From the NCBI GenBank assembly GCA_028284065.1, contig JANQSJ010000004.1, forward strand, positions 1-64,000: 64,000 nt of DNA, given 5' to 3'. Shown piece by piece: positions 49,669 through 58,047 of this stretch. The position numbers and the translations under genes were made by a program. The DNA comes from Parvularculaceae bacterium. GTDB taxonomy: Bacteria > Pseudomonadota > Alphaproteobacteria > Caulobacterales > Parvularculaceae. The notes below the pieces were generated by a model. That model searched no databases. It saw only the letters and a list, made by a program, of their open reading frames with translations, and was not told the DNA's origin. How positions within the stretch are numbered: position 1 is the first letter of the stretch; each line of letters starts with the position of its first letter.

Positions 49669-51162
49669 TCACGTGTCGCCGGCCGCGAATTTCGCCCGTG
49701 TCGCCGACGCAAGGCCGTTTCTCGCTTCATAGTCCGAGAGGTCGCGTCTTAGCTCCGGCAGCAGAAGATAAAGGGCGATGATGTTCGGAATGCACATGGC
49801 GAACAGCATCGCGTCGATAAAATCGATGATGGCGGAGAGAGAGACCGCCGCGCCGGTCGACAGGATCGCGCACAGGATGAGCTTGAACGCAACGTCCACT
49901 GACCGCCTGACGCCGAATAAATACGCCGCGGCCTGCGCGCCGTAATAGGCCCACGACATGAGCGTTGAGAATGCGAACAGGATGACCGAGACGAGAAGGA
50001 CGTAAGGGTACCAGGCGAATGTTTGCTCAAACGCGGCGGACGTCAGTTCGATGCCGACAATCGCAGAGCGCTCCACGTAGAGGAAGGGCTCGTAAACGCC
50101 GGTGACGATGATAACAAGCGCGGTGATCGAGCAGACGACGATGGTGTCGATGAACGGCTCAAGAAGCGCCACATAGCCTTCGGTCAGCGGATCGTCGGTC
50201 TTGACCGCTGCGTGGGCGATGGCGGCCGAGCCGACCCCCGCTTCGCTTGAGTAGGTCGCGCGCTGGACGCCGTTGATGATCGCGCCCGCGACGCCGCCGC
50301 CCGCCGCCTCGAACCCGAAGGCGTTCTGGAAGATGAGGGCGAATGCGCCCGGCAGTTCGCCGATATTCAAGATAACGATCGAGAGGCCGGCGAGCAGGTA
50401 AAGCCCGGCCATGCCGGGCACGAGGAGTCGCGTGACGCGGCCGATGTTCCTGATGCCGCCGAGAATCACGATGGCGACGAGGCCGCACAGGATAACGCCA
50501 TAGGCTAAGGGTGCGGAGACGCCTGTCACCTCCGCAAACTGGGCGTGGCTCTGGTTCACCTGAAAGATCGACACCGACGCAGCCATGCAGAAGACCGCGA
50601 AGAACACTGCGGCGATGCGGCCCGCAAGCGCTGCGCCGCGCCGCCTGAACGCGTCTTCGATATAGAACATTGGCCCGCCGAGGACGCGGCCGTCCGGGCC
50701 AATCTGACGGTATTTCACCGCCATCGCGCATTCAGCGAACTTCGACGACATGCCGAGAAAGCCGGCGACAATCATCCAGAAGACCGCGCCGGGACCGCCA
50801 AGGCAGATTGCAACGGGTACGGACGCAATATTCCCAAGTCCGACAGTGCCCGACAATGCGCTCGACAGCGCCTCGAAATGCGAGATCTCGCCCGCCGCTG
50901 TTTCCGAGCCGCTATCGTCGCGGCGCGCGCGGCCGAGAAGCAGCGACCAGGCGTGACGAAACCCGCGCAGGTTCACGAAGCGGAAGCTGAAGGTGAAGAC
51001 CGCCGCCGCCGCGATCAGCCAGATGACGACTAACGGCAGCCGCACGCCCGCAATGCTCACCGATACGAAGATGATGTCGTTCAGCACCGCGCTAAACGGG
51101 GCGAAGGCGGCGTCAATCCGTTCGGCGATGGTGGAGGCGTCGGTGGAAGCTTCTGCTGCCAT
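49669..51162 (-). CDS. Alanine/glycine:cation symporter (AGCS family)
   Basis: A 497-residue sodium-coupled amino-acid transporter with about ten helices. Family marks are GEISHFEALSSALSGTVGLGNIASVPVAICLGGPGAVFWMIVAGFLGMSSKFAECAMAVKYR, GGPMFYIE, QRATYSSEAGVGSAAIAHAAVKTDDPLTEGYVALLEPFIDT and the FSTLMSWAYYGAQAAAYLFG region. Intact length. Monocistronic, convergent with engB. Confidence 0.95.
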   Translation of the reverse strand: MAAEASTDASTIAERIDAAFAPFSAVLNDIIFVSVSIAGVRLPLVVIWLIAAAAVFTFSFRFVNLRGFRHAWSLLLGRARRDDSGSETAAGEISHFEALSSALSGTVGLGNIASVPVAICLGGPGAVFWMIVAGFLGMSSKFAECAMAVKYRQIGPDGRVLGGPMFYIEDAFRRRGAALAGRIAAVFFAVFCMAASVSIFQVNQSHAQFAEVTGVSAPLAYGVILCGLVAIVILGGIRNIGRVTRLLVPGMAGLYLLAGLSIVILNIGELPGAFALIFQNAFGFEAAGGGVAGAIINGVQRATYSSEAGVGSAAIAHAAVKTDDPLTEGYVALLEPFIDTIVVCSITALVIIVTGVYEPFLYVERSAIVGIELTSAAFEQTFAWYPYVLLVSVILFAFSTLMSWAYYGAQAAAYLFGVRRSVDVAFKLILCAILSTGAAVSLSAIIDFIDAMLFAMCIPNIIALYLLLPELRRDLSDYEARNGLASATRAKFAAGDT

Positions 51163-51260
51163 GATTGGAGAAACTGCTCAGGCTGGCGAAACGATGAACC
51201 TAGCCGCATTTCAGCGCGATGGGACAGGGTCGCGCCGCGGTTGAGGCGCGGGCGTGGCGG

Positions 51261-52439
51261 CTAAAGCCCAGCCAGCGCCTGCTCAAGGTCGGCGAGGAGA
51301 TCGGAGATGTCTTCGACGCCGACGGAGAGGCGAACGAGGCTGTCGTCGACGCCGAGCTCCGCGCGGCGCTCGGCGGGGATTGAGGCGTGGGTCATGAGGC
51401 CCGGATGCTCGATAAGGCTCTCCACGCCGCCGAGGCTCTCGGCGAGAGTGAAGACCTCGACCCGTTCCAGCATCGTCTTTGACGCCTCAAGGCCGCCCTT
51501 CAGCCAGATCGTCGCCATGCCGCCGAAATGCTCCATCTGGCGCTTCGCGACGTCATGATGGGGATGGGATTTGAGGCCCGGATAGGCGATGCGCGAGACG
51601 GCGGCGTGCGCCTCCAGCATTTCCGCAACGGCCATGGCGTTGGCGCAGGCGCGCTCCTGGCGGAGGGCTAGCGTCTTCAGCCCGCGCAGCGCCAGGAAGG
51701 AATCGAACGGCCCCTGAATGCCGCCAATGGAGTTTTGCAGGAAGGCGATCCGCTCGCCGAGCTCCGCGTCGTCGACGACAAGGACGCCGCCGATGACGTC
51801 GGAATGGCCGCCGAGATACTTCGTCGCCGAATGCATCACGATGTCCGCGCCCTGATCGAGCGGGCGCTGGCAATAGGGCGAAGCGAACGTGTTGTCGACG
51901 CCGACGCGCGCGCCATTTTCGTGGGCGATCCTGGCGACCGCTTCGATGTCGACGATCTTCAGCATCGGGTTGGTCGGGGTTTCAATCCAGACGAGGCGCG
52001 TTTCGGGTCGCATCGCGCCGCGCAGATCCTCCGGGTTCGACAGATCCACATAGGAAATCTGAAGCCCCATGGAGTCTTTCCGCACCCGTTCGAACAGGCG
52101 GAACGTGCCGCCGTATACGTCGTCGGTGGCGATTACGTGGGCGCCTGCGGGGAAGAGCTCCAGCATTGTCCCGATCGCCGCCATGCCTGAGGCGAAGGCG
52201 AAGCCGCGCGAGCCATTTTCGAGATCTGCGATGCAGCGCTCATAGGCGAAGCGCGTAGGGTTCGCGCCGCGGGCGTAGACGAAGCCCTTGTGAACGCCCG
52301 GGCTTTCCTGGGCGAAGGTCGAGGTTTGGTAGATTGGCGGCATCACCGCGCCGGTCAGGGGGTCCGGCGCCTGGCCGGCGTGAATGACGCGGGTGGCGAA
52401 GGCTCTTCGGTTTGTCTTCTTTGTATCGTCGAGCCCCAT
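51261..52439 (-). CDS. Cystathionine gamma-synthase/lyase-type PLP enzyme
   Basis: A 392-residue Cys/Met-metabolism enzyme. PLP lysine in MHSATKYLGGHSDV (Lys207), phosphate-binding YARGANPTRFAYERCIADLENG and SGMAAI, and the C-terminal ESLGGVESLIEHPGLMTHASIPAERR motif. ATG 52439 follows GGGAGGA; longer in-frame starts lack one. Sequence alone does not separate cystathionine gamma-synthase from gamma-lyase. With cystathionine beta-synthase 3.5 kb away, reverse transsulfuration (lyase) is the better guess. Confidence 0.9.
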   Translation of the reverse strand: MGLDDTKKTNRRAFATRVIHAGQAPDPLTGAVMPPIYQTSTFAQESPGVHKGFVYARGANPTRFAYERCIADLENGSRGFAFASGMAAIGTMLELFPAGAHVIATDDVYGGTFRLFERVRKDSMGLQISYVDLSNPEDLRGAMRPETRLVWIETPTNPMLKIVDIEAVARIAHENGARVGVDNTFASPYCQRPLDQGADIVMHSATKYLGGHSDVIGGVLVVDDAELGERIAFLQNSIGGIQGPFDSFLALRGLKTLALRQERACANAMAVAEMLEAHAAVSRIAYPGLKSHPHHDVAKRQMEHFGGMATIWLKGGLEASKTMLERVEVFTLAESLGGVESLIEHPGLMTHASIPAERRAELGVDDSLVRLSVGVEDISDLLADLEQALAGL

Positions 52440-52514
52440 GCCGTCCTCCCTCATGCTTCGCCTTGTCGCGCGGATCGCAAGGCATTGCGGACGCATACCC
52501 TTCGGCGCGCGCAG

Positions 52515-52540
52515 AATAAAGGCCGGCGCGTGCGCCGGCC
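52515..52540 (-). terminator. Rho-independent terminator after aqpZ
   Basis: On the minus strand, a perfect 9-bp stem GGCCGGCGC/GCGCCGGCC with a 2-base loop, followed by TTTATT. It lies between the aquaporin stop and the cystathionine enzyme start, so it ends the aqpZ transcript or attenuates the next gene. Confidence 0.8.
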
Positions 52541-52680
52541 CAAAGGCGTCTCCGGACCAAGTGTTTGCGGTTGGCCGTTCGGAAACGCGAAAAAAGAGAA
52601 GACCTGAAGCGTCGTCCCGATTCCGATTGAAGCGATGACGCTTTAGGGGTGAATAGCGATCGGATCGAACGAGGGCTTGG

Positions 52681-53364
52681 CTATTTCGAAGCGCCCAGAA
52701 GGCCGGTGCGGTAAAGTCCGCCGGCGATTCCGGCCCCGATGAGCGGCGCCACGATAAACAGCCAGAGTTGCGACAGAGCCGATCCCCCGACGAAGACCGC
52801 CGGTCCGATCGATCGCGCCGGGTTCACCGACACGCCCGTAACCTGAATGCCGACAATATGGATCGCGGCGAGCGTCAGACCGATCGCGAGGCCGGCGAAC
52901 GCCGTCGGCGCGCTTTCCTCCGTGCTGCCCAGAATGACGATCAGGAAAATCGCCGTGGCGACGACCTCGAAAGCGAACGCTGCGAGAAGCGAGTATTCGC
53001 TAAGATAGCCGGGCCCCCACCCATTCTGGCCGAGCCCGTTTTCCGCAAGGCTGAAGTCGGCCGCGCCCGACGCGATCGCCAGCAGCGTTCCGGCGCCCGC
53101 GACCGCGCCGACGGTCTGCGCGGCTGCGTATCCGACAAGATCGCCGATCGACATCCGGCCGGCGATGAACGCGCCGAACGACACCGCCGGATTCACATGG
53201 CATCCGGAGACCGGGCCGATCCCATAGGCCATGGCGACGATGGCGAGACCGAAGGCGAACGAAATCCCGAGCTGGCCGACTTCCGCCCCAGCGAGAACGG
53301 CGGCGCCGCATCCGACAAGGACGAGCGTGAAGGCGCCGATGAACTCGGCGATGTATTTTTTCAT
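52681..53364 (-). CDS. aqpZ: Aquaporin Z
   Basis: A 227-residue water channel of the MIP family with six helices and two half-helices. NPA motifs at residues 58-60 (GCHVNPAVSFGAF) and 181-183 (SVNPARSIGPAVF). The selectivity-filter Arg184 and His170 of water-specific AqpZ proteins are present. Monocistronic. AT-rich leader to its left; separated from PhyH by 114 bp. Confidence 0.96.
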   Translation of the reverse strand: MKKYIAEFIGAFTLVLVGCGAAVLAGAEVGQLGISFAFGLAIVAMAYGIGPVSGCHVNPAVSFGAFIAGRMSIGDLVGYAAAQTVGAVAGAGTLLAIASGAADFSLAENGLGQNGWGPGYLSEYSLLAAFAFEVVATAIFLIVILGSTEESAPTAFAGLAIGLTLAAIHIVGIQVTGVSVNPARSIGPAVFVGGSALSQLWLFIVAPLIGAGIAGGLYRTGLLGASK

Positions 53365-53478
53365 GATTGACCCCAGTAACTATAGGTTGTGGGGCGCTTC
53401 CTCCGGGGCCAGTCCGGCGCAATTGTGGCGAAATCGTGGTCATCGCGGCCGCTTTTCGGCTTAGAATCTCAGGCCGCA

Positions 53479-54345
53479 TCAGGAATAAAGGGCCTCGCGC
53501 TTGAGGTTGCGCCAGCGGCTCGCCGCCATGGTGAGCAGGCCGGGGAAGATGCGTCGCCCGCCGCGCGACTGCGCTGCGTGGCCGCCGCGGGAGATGTCGA
53601 AGACGGATCGTATATGGGGACCGCGCGGCCCCTCTCGCATGGGCGTCGTGTAGACGCAGCCCTCGAAGTAATAGTGCGTCACCTGGCTGAGCCGCGTCAG
53701 TTTCGCGTTTTGCACCCGAGATCCGCCGTGGAAGAGGTTCGCCGCCCAGATAAACGCTTCGCCTTTTTTGGGCGTGGCGAACTCAGCCTGGTGCCCGCCC
53801 GCGTCCAGCGCGGCGCGCACGTGCGGCTCATAATGCGCAATATAGTCCGTTCCAGGAATATCATTGAGGCTATAGACGGGAAGGTTTTGGCTGCCTGGAT
53901 AGTAGACGAGCGGGCCGGCCTCGGCCGCAATGTCTTCAAGCGCAACCCAGACGCCGCACATGAAATGGACGGGGTTCGATGAAAAATGCATCGTGTCCGA
54001 ATGCGGCTTCTGTTGGCTGCCGCGAACGAAATTCAGAGTCTGAAACGGGAACGCGCGCCGGCCGTAGAGTCGCGACAGGAAATCGAGCAGCGGCGGATGA
54101 GCCGCTATGCGCCGGACCGCGGTATCGCGACGCCACAGGTCCTGAGCGCGGATATGGCCGGCCGCCCCGACGCGCCGGGTCGCGTCCGCCGCCGCGGCGA
54201 GATCAGCGTCCGCGAAGCCGAAGTCCTTTATGACGAATCCGTCGCGCCGGAGCTTCGCGGCGTCCGCGTCGCCCGCAAGCGCACCTTCCGACATGAAGGC
54301 GGGCGTCACGTCGTCGGCGACGGGCAGTGCGGTGGTGGCGTCCAT
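53479..54345 (-). CDS. Phytanoyl-CoA dioxygenase (PhyH) family protein
   Basis: A 288-residue Fe(II)/2-oxoglutarate dioxygenase fold. The metal pair is His-Ser-Asp in KPHSDTMHFS, with the distal His in NLFHGGSRVQN and the following Arg for 2-oxoglutarate. Other marks: GVWVALEDIAAEAGPLVYYPGSQNLP. Native substrate unknown; the family includes hydroxylases and halogenases. Start is 12 bp after the ArsC-like gene stop, so the two are one unit. Confidence 0.93.
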   Translation of the reverse strand: MDATTALPVADDVTPAFMSEGALAGDADAAKLRRDGFVIKDFGFADADLAAAADATRRVGAAGHIRAQDLWRRDTAVRRIAAHPPLLDFLSRLYGRRAFPFQTLNFVRGSQQKPHSDTMHFSSNPVHFMCGVWVALEDIAAEAGPLVYYPGSQNLPVYSLNDIPGTDYIAHYEPHVRAALDAGGHQAEFATPKKGEAFIWAANLFHGGSRVQNAKLTRLSQVTHYYFEGCVYTTPMREGPRGPHIRSVFDISRGGHAAQSRGGRRIFPGLLTMAASRWRNLKREALYS

Positions 54346-54356
54346 GGATGGCGAGC

Positions 54357-54704
54357 CTAACCGAGAAGCGCATCCTTCACATCCGCTTTCCAGCCGACAA
54401 AGACCTGCGTGTCATTCTCGATGATTGGCCGTTTGATGAGGGTCGGGTTGTCGACGAGCAGTTTAATCGCTTTCGCCTCGTCAAGCCCGTCCTTGTCGGC
54501 GTCATCAAGGCTCCGCCAGGTGGTCGACGACTTGTTGAGCAGCTTTTCCCAGCCGCCATCGCTCGCGCCGGCCCAACGCTTTACGTCGGCCGCCGAAATC
54601 CCGTCGGCGCGCACGTCCTTATACTGATAAGCGACGCCAGCTGCGTCCAGTTCCTTGCGCGCCTTGCGGCAGGTGTCGCAGGTTTTGAGGCCGTAGAGGA
54701 TCAT
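54357..54704 (-). CDS. ArsC/Spx-like thioredoxin-fold protein
   Basis: A 115-residue protein of the arsenate reductase/Spx family with the redox pair CDTC in LYGLKTCDTCRKARKELD, then YKDVRADGISAADVKRWAG, LLNKSSTTWRSL and PTLIKRPIIEND (conserved P-x-x-I-K-R-P-I). The second Cys (position 12) is the active-site partner. Whether it reduces arsenate or acts as a regulator is not decidable here. Upstream partner of PhyH. Confidence 0.92.
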   Translation of the reverse strand: MILYGLKTCDTCRKARKELDAAGVAYQYKDVRADGISAADVKRWAGASDGGWEKLLNKSSTTWRSLDDADKDGLDEAKAIKLLVDNPTLIKRPIIENDTQVFVGWKADVKDALLG

Positions 54705-54775
54705 CTCTCAATAAGCCCTTTGTGTATAATCTGAATCGTGATATTCACGATTTGTTCTAGTTCAAGGAAGTGAAA

Positions 54776-55003
54776 ATGGCAAGCAGCAAGAATTTTTGGA
54801 CATCCAAAAGAGCGGATGGGTGGGCAGTAAAGCGTGAGGGAGCCTCCCGTGCCTCTTCCGTTCATTCAGACCAAGAAACTGCGTGGAAAGAAGCGCGCAG
54901 ACTGGCTCGCGGTTCAGGAGGTGAGGCGCTCCTGAAGGGCAAGAATGGTCAGATTCGTGCTCGGAATACCTATGGTAAAGACCCATACCCGCCCAAAGGG
55001 TGA
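54776..55003 (+). CDS. DUF2188 small protein
   Basis: A 75-residue DUF2188 protein: FWTSKRADGWAVKREGASRAS, then SDQETAWKEARRLARGSGGEALLKGKNGQIRARNTYGKDPYPPK. The W-x-V-K and GQIRxRxTYGxDPxPPK pattern is diagnostic. AAGGA lies 8 bases before the ATG. AT-richer than its neighbours and overlapping the HAD gene that follows, so the two form a unit, probably recently acquired. Confidence 0.9.
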   Translation: MASSKNFWTSKRADGWAVKREGASRASSVHSDQETAWKEARRLARGSGGEALLKGKNGQIRARNTYGKDPYPPKG

Positions 55004-55883
55004 ACCAAAGGCCGTGCCGAATTCCCGCATCCCCCTCGCAATAGCTTACGATTTTGATGGGACTTTGGCTCCTGGCAATATGCAGGAGCGGGATTTCATT
55101 CCTGCCGTGAAGGCAAATGGCCCTGAGTTTTGGAGAGAAGTAAAGGCCCTCGCCAAAAAACATGAGGCCGACGAAGTCTTGATGTATATGGGGCTAATGC
55201 TGAAGAGAGCGCGCGCGCATGACGTGCCCATACGGCCAGATGATTTCAAATCATATGGAGCCAAGTTAAAGCTATTCAATGGCCTTACTTCTTACCGAGG
55301 TAGAGGGGCGAAGGAAGAGACCAAAGGTTGGTTTGATCGAATAAATGCGTATGCCGATGAAGCGGCAATCGACATCTCTCATTACGTGATTTCTTCTGGT
55401 ATCCGGGAGATGATTGTTGGAACCGCAATTAGCAAACATTTCAAAAAGATATACGCTTCAGCTTTCCAGTTTGATGCTAGTGGGGTGGCGATTTGGCCCG
55501 CCCTTTCAATCAATTATACCACTAAAACTCAATACCTGTTTCGTATAAACAAAGGAAGCTTGGATGTTCATGATCACTCGACGATAAACCGCTACATACC
55601 CCATCGAGATAGGGCCGTCCCATTTAGAAATATTGTTTTTGTTGGTGACGGAGACACCGATATCCCTTCTTTCAGACTGGTTAAAGAGCAGCACGGTCAT
55701 TCGATTGCGGTTTATCCGCCGCGTCAGAAGGGGGCCGTTCAGAAACCTCAAAAGCTGATGAAGGAGGGGCGGATCAACTATTTTGCTCCAGCAGACTATC
55801 GGGAAGGCAAACCTCTTGACCGTATTGTCAAAGCGATTATTGATAAAGTTCAGATTGACGGCTACTTGAATAAATTCAGTTAG
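54972..55883 (+). CDS. HAD-superfamily phosphatase (phosphoserine-phosphatase-like)
   Basis: About 303 residues, with start uncertain (ATG 54945 or 54972, overlapping DUF2188). Motif I is YDFDGTLAPGN, motif II the SSG of YVISSGI, and motif IV VFVGDGDTDIPSFRLV. The cap region carries LKLFNGLTSYRGRGAKEETKGWFDRINAYADE, a large helical cap typical of C1 HADs. Substrate unknown. Codon use is clearly less GC-rich than the genome. Confidence 0.88.
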   Translation: MVKTHTRPKGEPKAVPNSRIPLAIAYDFDGTLAPGNMQERDFIPAVKANGPEFWREVKALAKKHEADEVLMYMGLMLKRARAHDVPIRPDDFKSYGAKLKLFNGLTSYRGRGAKEETKGWFDRINAYADEAAIDISHYVISSGIREMIVGTAISKHFKKIYASAFQFDASGVAIWPALSINYTTKTQYLFRINKGSLDVHDHSTINRYIPHRDRAVPFRNIVFVGDGDTDIPSFRLVKEQHGHSIAVYPPRQKGAVQKPQKLMKEGRINYFAPADYREGKPLDRIVKAIIDKVQIDGYLNKFS

Positions 55884-55899
55884 CTGATCGGTTACTTCT

Positions 55900-57288
55900 T
55901 CACGCCACCTGCAGCCTCAGATAGTTCAACAAGTCCGTCCGCGTAATAAGTCCCTCGAAGCGTCCGCCTTTAAGGACGACCGCAACATGGCCGCGCGCGA
56001 AGACGGGGAGAAGCTCCTCTATCGGCGCGGCGGCGTCGAGCGTGTCGACGCGGTAGGTCATCGCCGACTTCACCGGGTCCTTGAACTTGTCGCGGTTGCG
56101 CACGACGGAGAAGAGAATGTCCTCCTCGTCGAGAAGGCCTTCGATCTCCGCCTTCTCGTTCAAGACCGGCAACTGCGAAATATCATAGAGCTTCATCCGT
56201 CCGTAGGCGACCATCAGCGTATCGTCAGGCTTGACGGTGACGGTCGCGCGCTCCGAATGGCGGCGCGAGATGAGGTCGGTGAGGTCCCCTTTCGGCGCGC
56301 GCTTCAGGAACCCCTGATCGTACATCCAGTAGTCATTGTACATCTTGGAGAGGTACTTATCGCCGCGGTCGCAAACAAACGCGACGACGCGCTTTTTCTC
56401 TGTCTGCTCGCGGCAGTATTTCAGCGCCGTCGCGAGGATGGTGCCGGACGACGAACCGCCGAGAATGCCCTCAAGCTTCAGAAGGTCGCGCGCCGCCTCG
56501 AAGCTCTCCTTGTCGGAGATGGCGTAGGCTTTCTTGACGTACTGAAGATCGCAGACGTCGGGGATGAAATCCTCGCCAATGCCTTCCACCAGCCAGGAGC
56601 CGACGGCGTTCGGCTTGACGCCGGTATTGACGAGATCGGTGAGGATTGAGCCCACAGGATCGGCGAGCACCATCTCCACATGCGGCGCGACCCGCTGAAA
56701 GAACCGCGACAGGCCTGTGATGGTGCCGCCCGATCCAACGCCGGCCACCATCGCGTCCATGTCCTCATCCATCTGCCCCCAGATTTCCGGGCCAGTGAAT
56801 TCCTCGTGCGCCGTGGGGTTCGCTTCGTTCCCGAACTGATTGACGTAGAAGGCGCCGGTCTCGTCGGCGATAGCTTGCGCGACCTCCTGGTAATAGTCCG
56901 GGTGTCCTTTCGCGACGTCGGAGCGGGTGAGGCGTACGTCTGCGCCGAGCGCTTTCAGGTGGAAGATTTTCTCCTGCGCCATCTTGTCGGGCACGACGAT
57001 GGTGATCGAGTAGCCTTTCTGCGCGGCGACTAGGGCGAGGGCGAGGCCGGTATTGCCGGCGGTCGCCTCGACGATTGCGCCGCCGGGTTTCAGCTTGCCT
57101 TCCTTCTCCGCCGCCTCGACCATGGCGAGGCCAATCCGGTCCTTGATGGAGCCGCCCGGATTGTTCGCCTCCAGCTTAAGGAACAACTCGCAAGGCCCCG
57201 TGTCTATACGGTTGACCCGCACCATCGGCGTCCTGCCGATGCCTTCCAGCACATTGCCCAGAACCGGACCGAAGGGCGTTTCCTGCAT
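55900..57288 (-). CDS. cbs: Cystathionine beta-synthase
   Basis: A 462-residue PLP enzyme joining serine and homocysteine. Lys49 is in NNPGGSIKDRIGLAM, with ATAGNTGLALALVAA, the SWLVEGIGEDFIPDVCDL segment and GGSSSGTILATAL. Two C-terminal CBS regulatory modules (about 345-400 and 405-462) follow, including VKPDDTLMVAYGRMKLYDISQLPVLNE. No N-terminal heme motif. A PLP cysteine synthase without CBS domains would be shorter. With the gamma-type enzyme at 51.3-52.4 kb it forms a reverse transsulfuration set, here separated by unrelated genes. Confidence 0.96.
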   Translation of the reverse strand: MQETPFGPVLGNVLEGIGRTPMVRVNRIDTGPCELFLKLEANNPGGSIKDRIGLAMVEAAEKEGKLKPGGAIVEATAGNTGLALALVAAQKGYSITIVVPDKMAQEKIFHLKALGADVRLTRSDVAKGHPDYYQEVAQAIADETGAFYVNQFGNEANPTAHEEFTGPEIWGQMDEDMDAMVAGVGSGGTITGLSRFFQRVAPHVEMVLADPVGSILTDLVNTGVKPNAVGSWLVEGIGEDFIPDVCDLQYVKKAYAISDKESFEAARDLLKLEGILGGSSSGTILATALKYCREQTEKKRVVAFVCDRGDKYLSKMYNDYWMYDQGFLKRAPKGDLTDLISRRHSERATVTVKPDDTLMVAYGRMKLYDISQLPVLNEKAEIEGLLDEEDILFSVVRNRDKFKDPVKSAMTYRVDTLDAAAPIEELLPVFARGHVAVVLKGGRFEGLITRTDLLNYLRLQVA

Positions 57289-57436
57289 TTTCTGGGCTCC
57301 AGCTCAAGTTTCAATTTCGAGTTTGCACAGCTCGGATAACTCATTCCGCTGTGTTGCAGAAGAACAACTTTTGCGTTTCTCAATCGACTTGCGAGCACGT
57401 CAGGATTGTGATGGTGTTGTCGCAAGGGAGATCGAT

Positions 57437-58012
57437 ATGACCGAGTTAGCATTTACTGAGCTGGCCACAAAAACGTCAGGTTTTTTGTTGTCGTCAGACG
57501 AAGATGGGTCTCTCATTATGCAGAACCCAGACAATATTTATTCGGCACTGGAAAGTGATCTTTTCCTCACCGCAGTTGGCGATTTTCTGGCCGCGCGACC
57601 TAAGAGGCTTTGGCGAAAGCCTTCAAGAGTCGACTTCCCGGGAGGAGCATTCGAGTTTCACTTGCGAGTGCCGCTTAAGGAATCGCATAAGCGCCGATTG
57701 GTTAACAATCAGCGTGATTACTTCTACCCCGTTGTTCATATGGACCCTGGCTTCAGTTTTCACACGCCAAGCGTCGTCGCAGCCCTAGCCGAGGCGACTA
57801 AGCTTCAAGGACTCGCTCCTGGTGACTACGCATATGCCATTAGATTTGAAGCAGGTGCTGGATACGGTCATGGACGACGCGCCATCGCGGGTCTTGTCGA
57901 TTTGAAGCGCTTGCGGCGTCCTTGGTTTATTGGCTCCGGTGGCGACGGGAACGCCCTTGAGTACGATCAACTCATTTCCGAAGACGAGGCTCGGCGCATT
58001 TACCACATTTAG
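57437..58012 (+). CDS. Hypothetical protein (AT-richer, orphan)
   Basis: A 191-residue protein of no recognised family, start ATG 57437 after AAGGGAG. Contains LFLTAVGDFLAARPKRLWRKPSRVDFPGGAFEFHLRVPLKESHKRRLVNN and a second half with Gly/His-rich GAGYGHGRRAIAGLVDLKRLRRPWF. No signal peptide or helices. Base composition is lower in GC than the flanking cbs and mnmC genes, suggesting horizontal origin. Convergent with mnmC, divergent from cbs. Confidence 0.65.
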   Translation: MTELAFTELATKTSGFLLSSDEDGSLIMQNPDNIYSALESDLFLTAVGDFLAARPKRLWRKPSRVDFPGGAFEFHLRVPLKESHKRRLVNNQRDYFYPVVHMDPGFSFHTPSVVAALAEATKLQGLAPGDYAYAIRFEAGAGYGHGRRAIAGLVDLKRLRRPWFIGSGGDGNALEYDQLISEDEARRIYHI

Positions 58013-58047
58013 TATCCCCCGATACAGTATCCTACGGAGGAGGGCGT

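Noticed and set aside
52440-52680. SAM riboswitch before the cystathionine enzyme
   Set aside because: The gap holds a simple GC hairpin with T-run that fits a terminator for aqpZ; no SAM-II or SAM-I conserved core was recognised by eye.
54357-54704. Arsenate-resistance operon
   Set aside because: The ArsC-fold protein has CxxC of the Spx/YffB-like type and no arsR, arsB or acr3 gene nearby; only the family, not arsenic resistance, can be supported.
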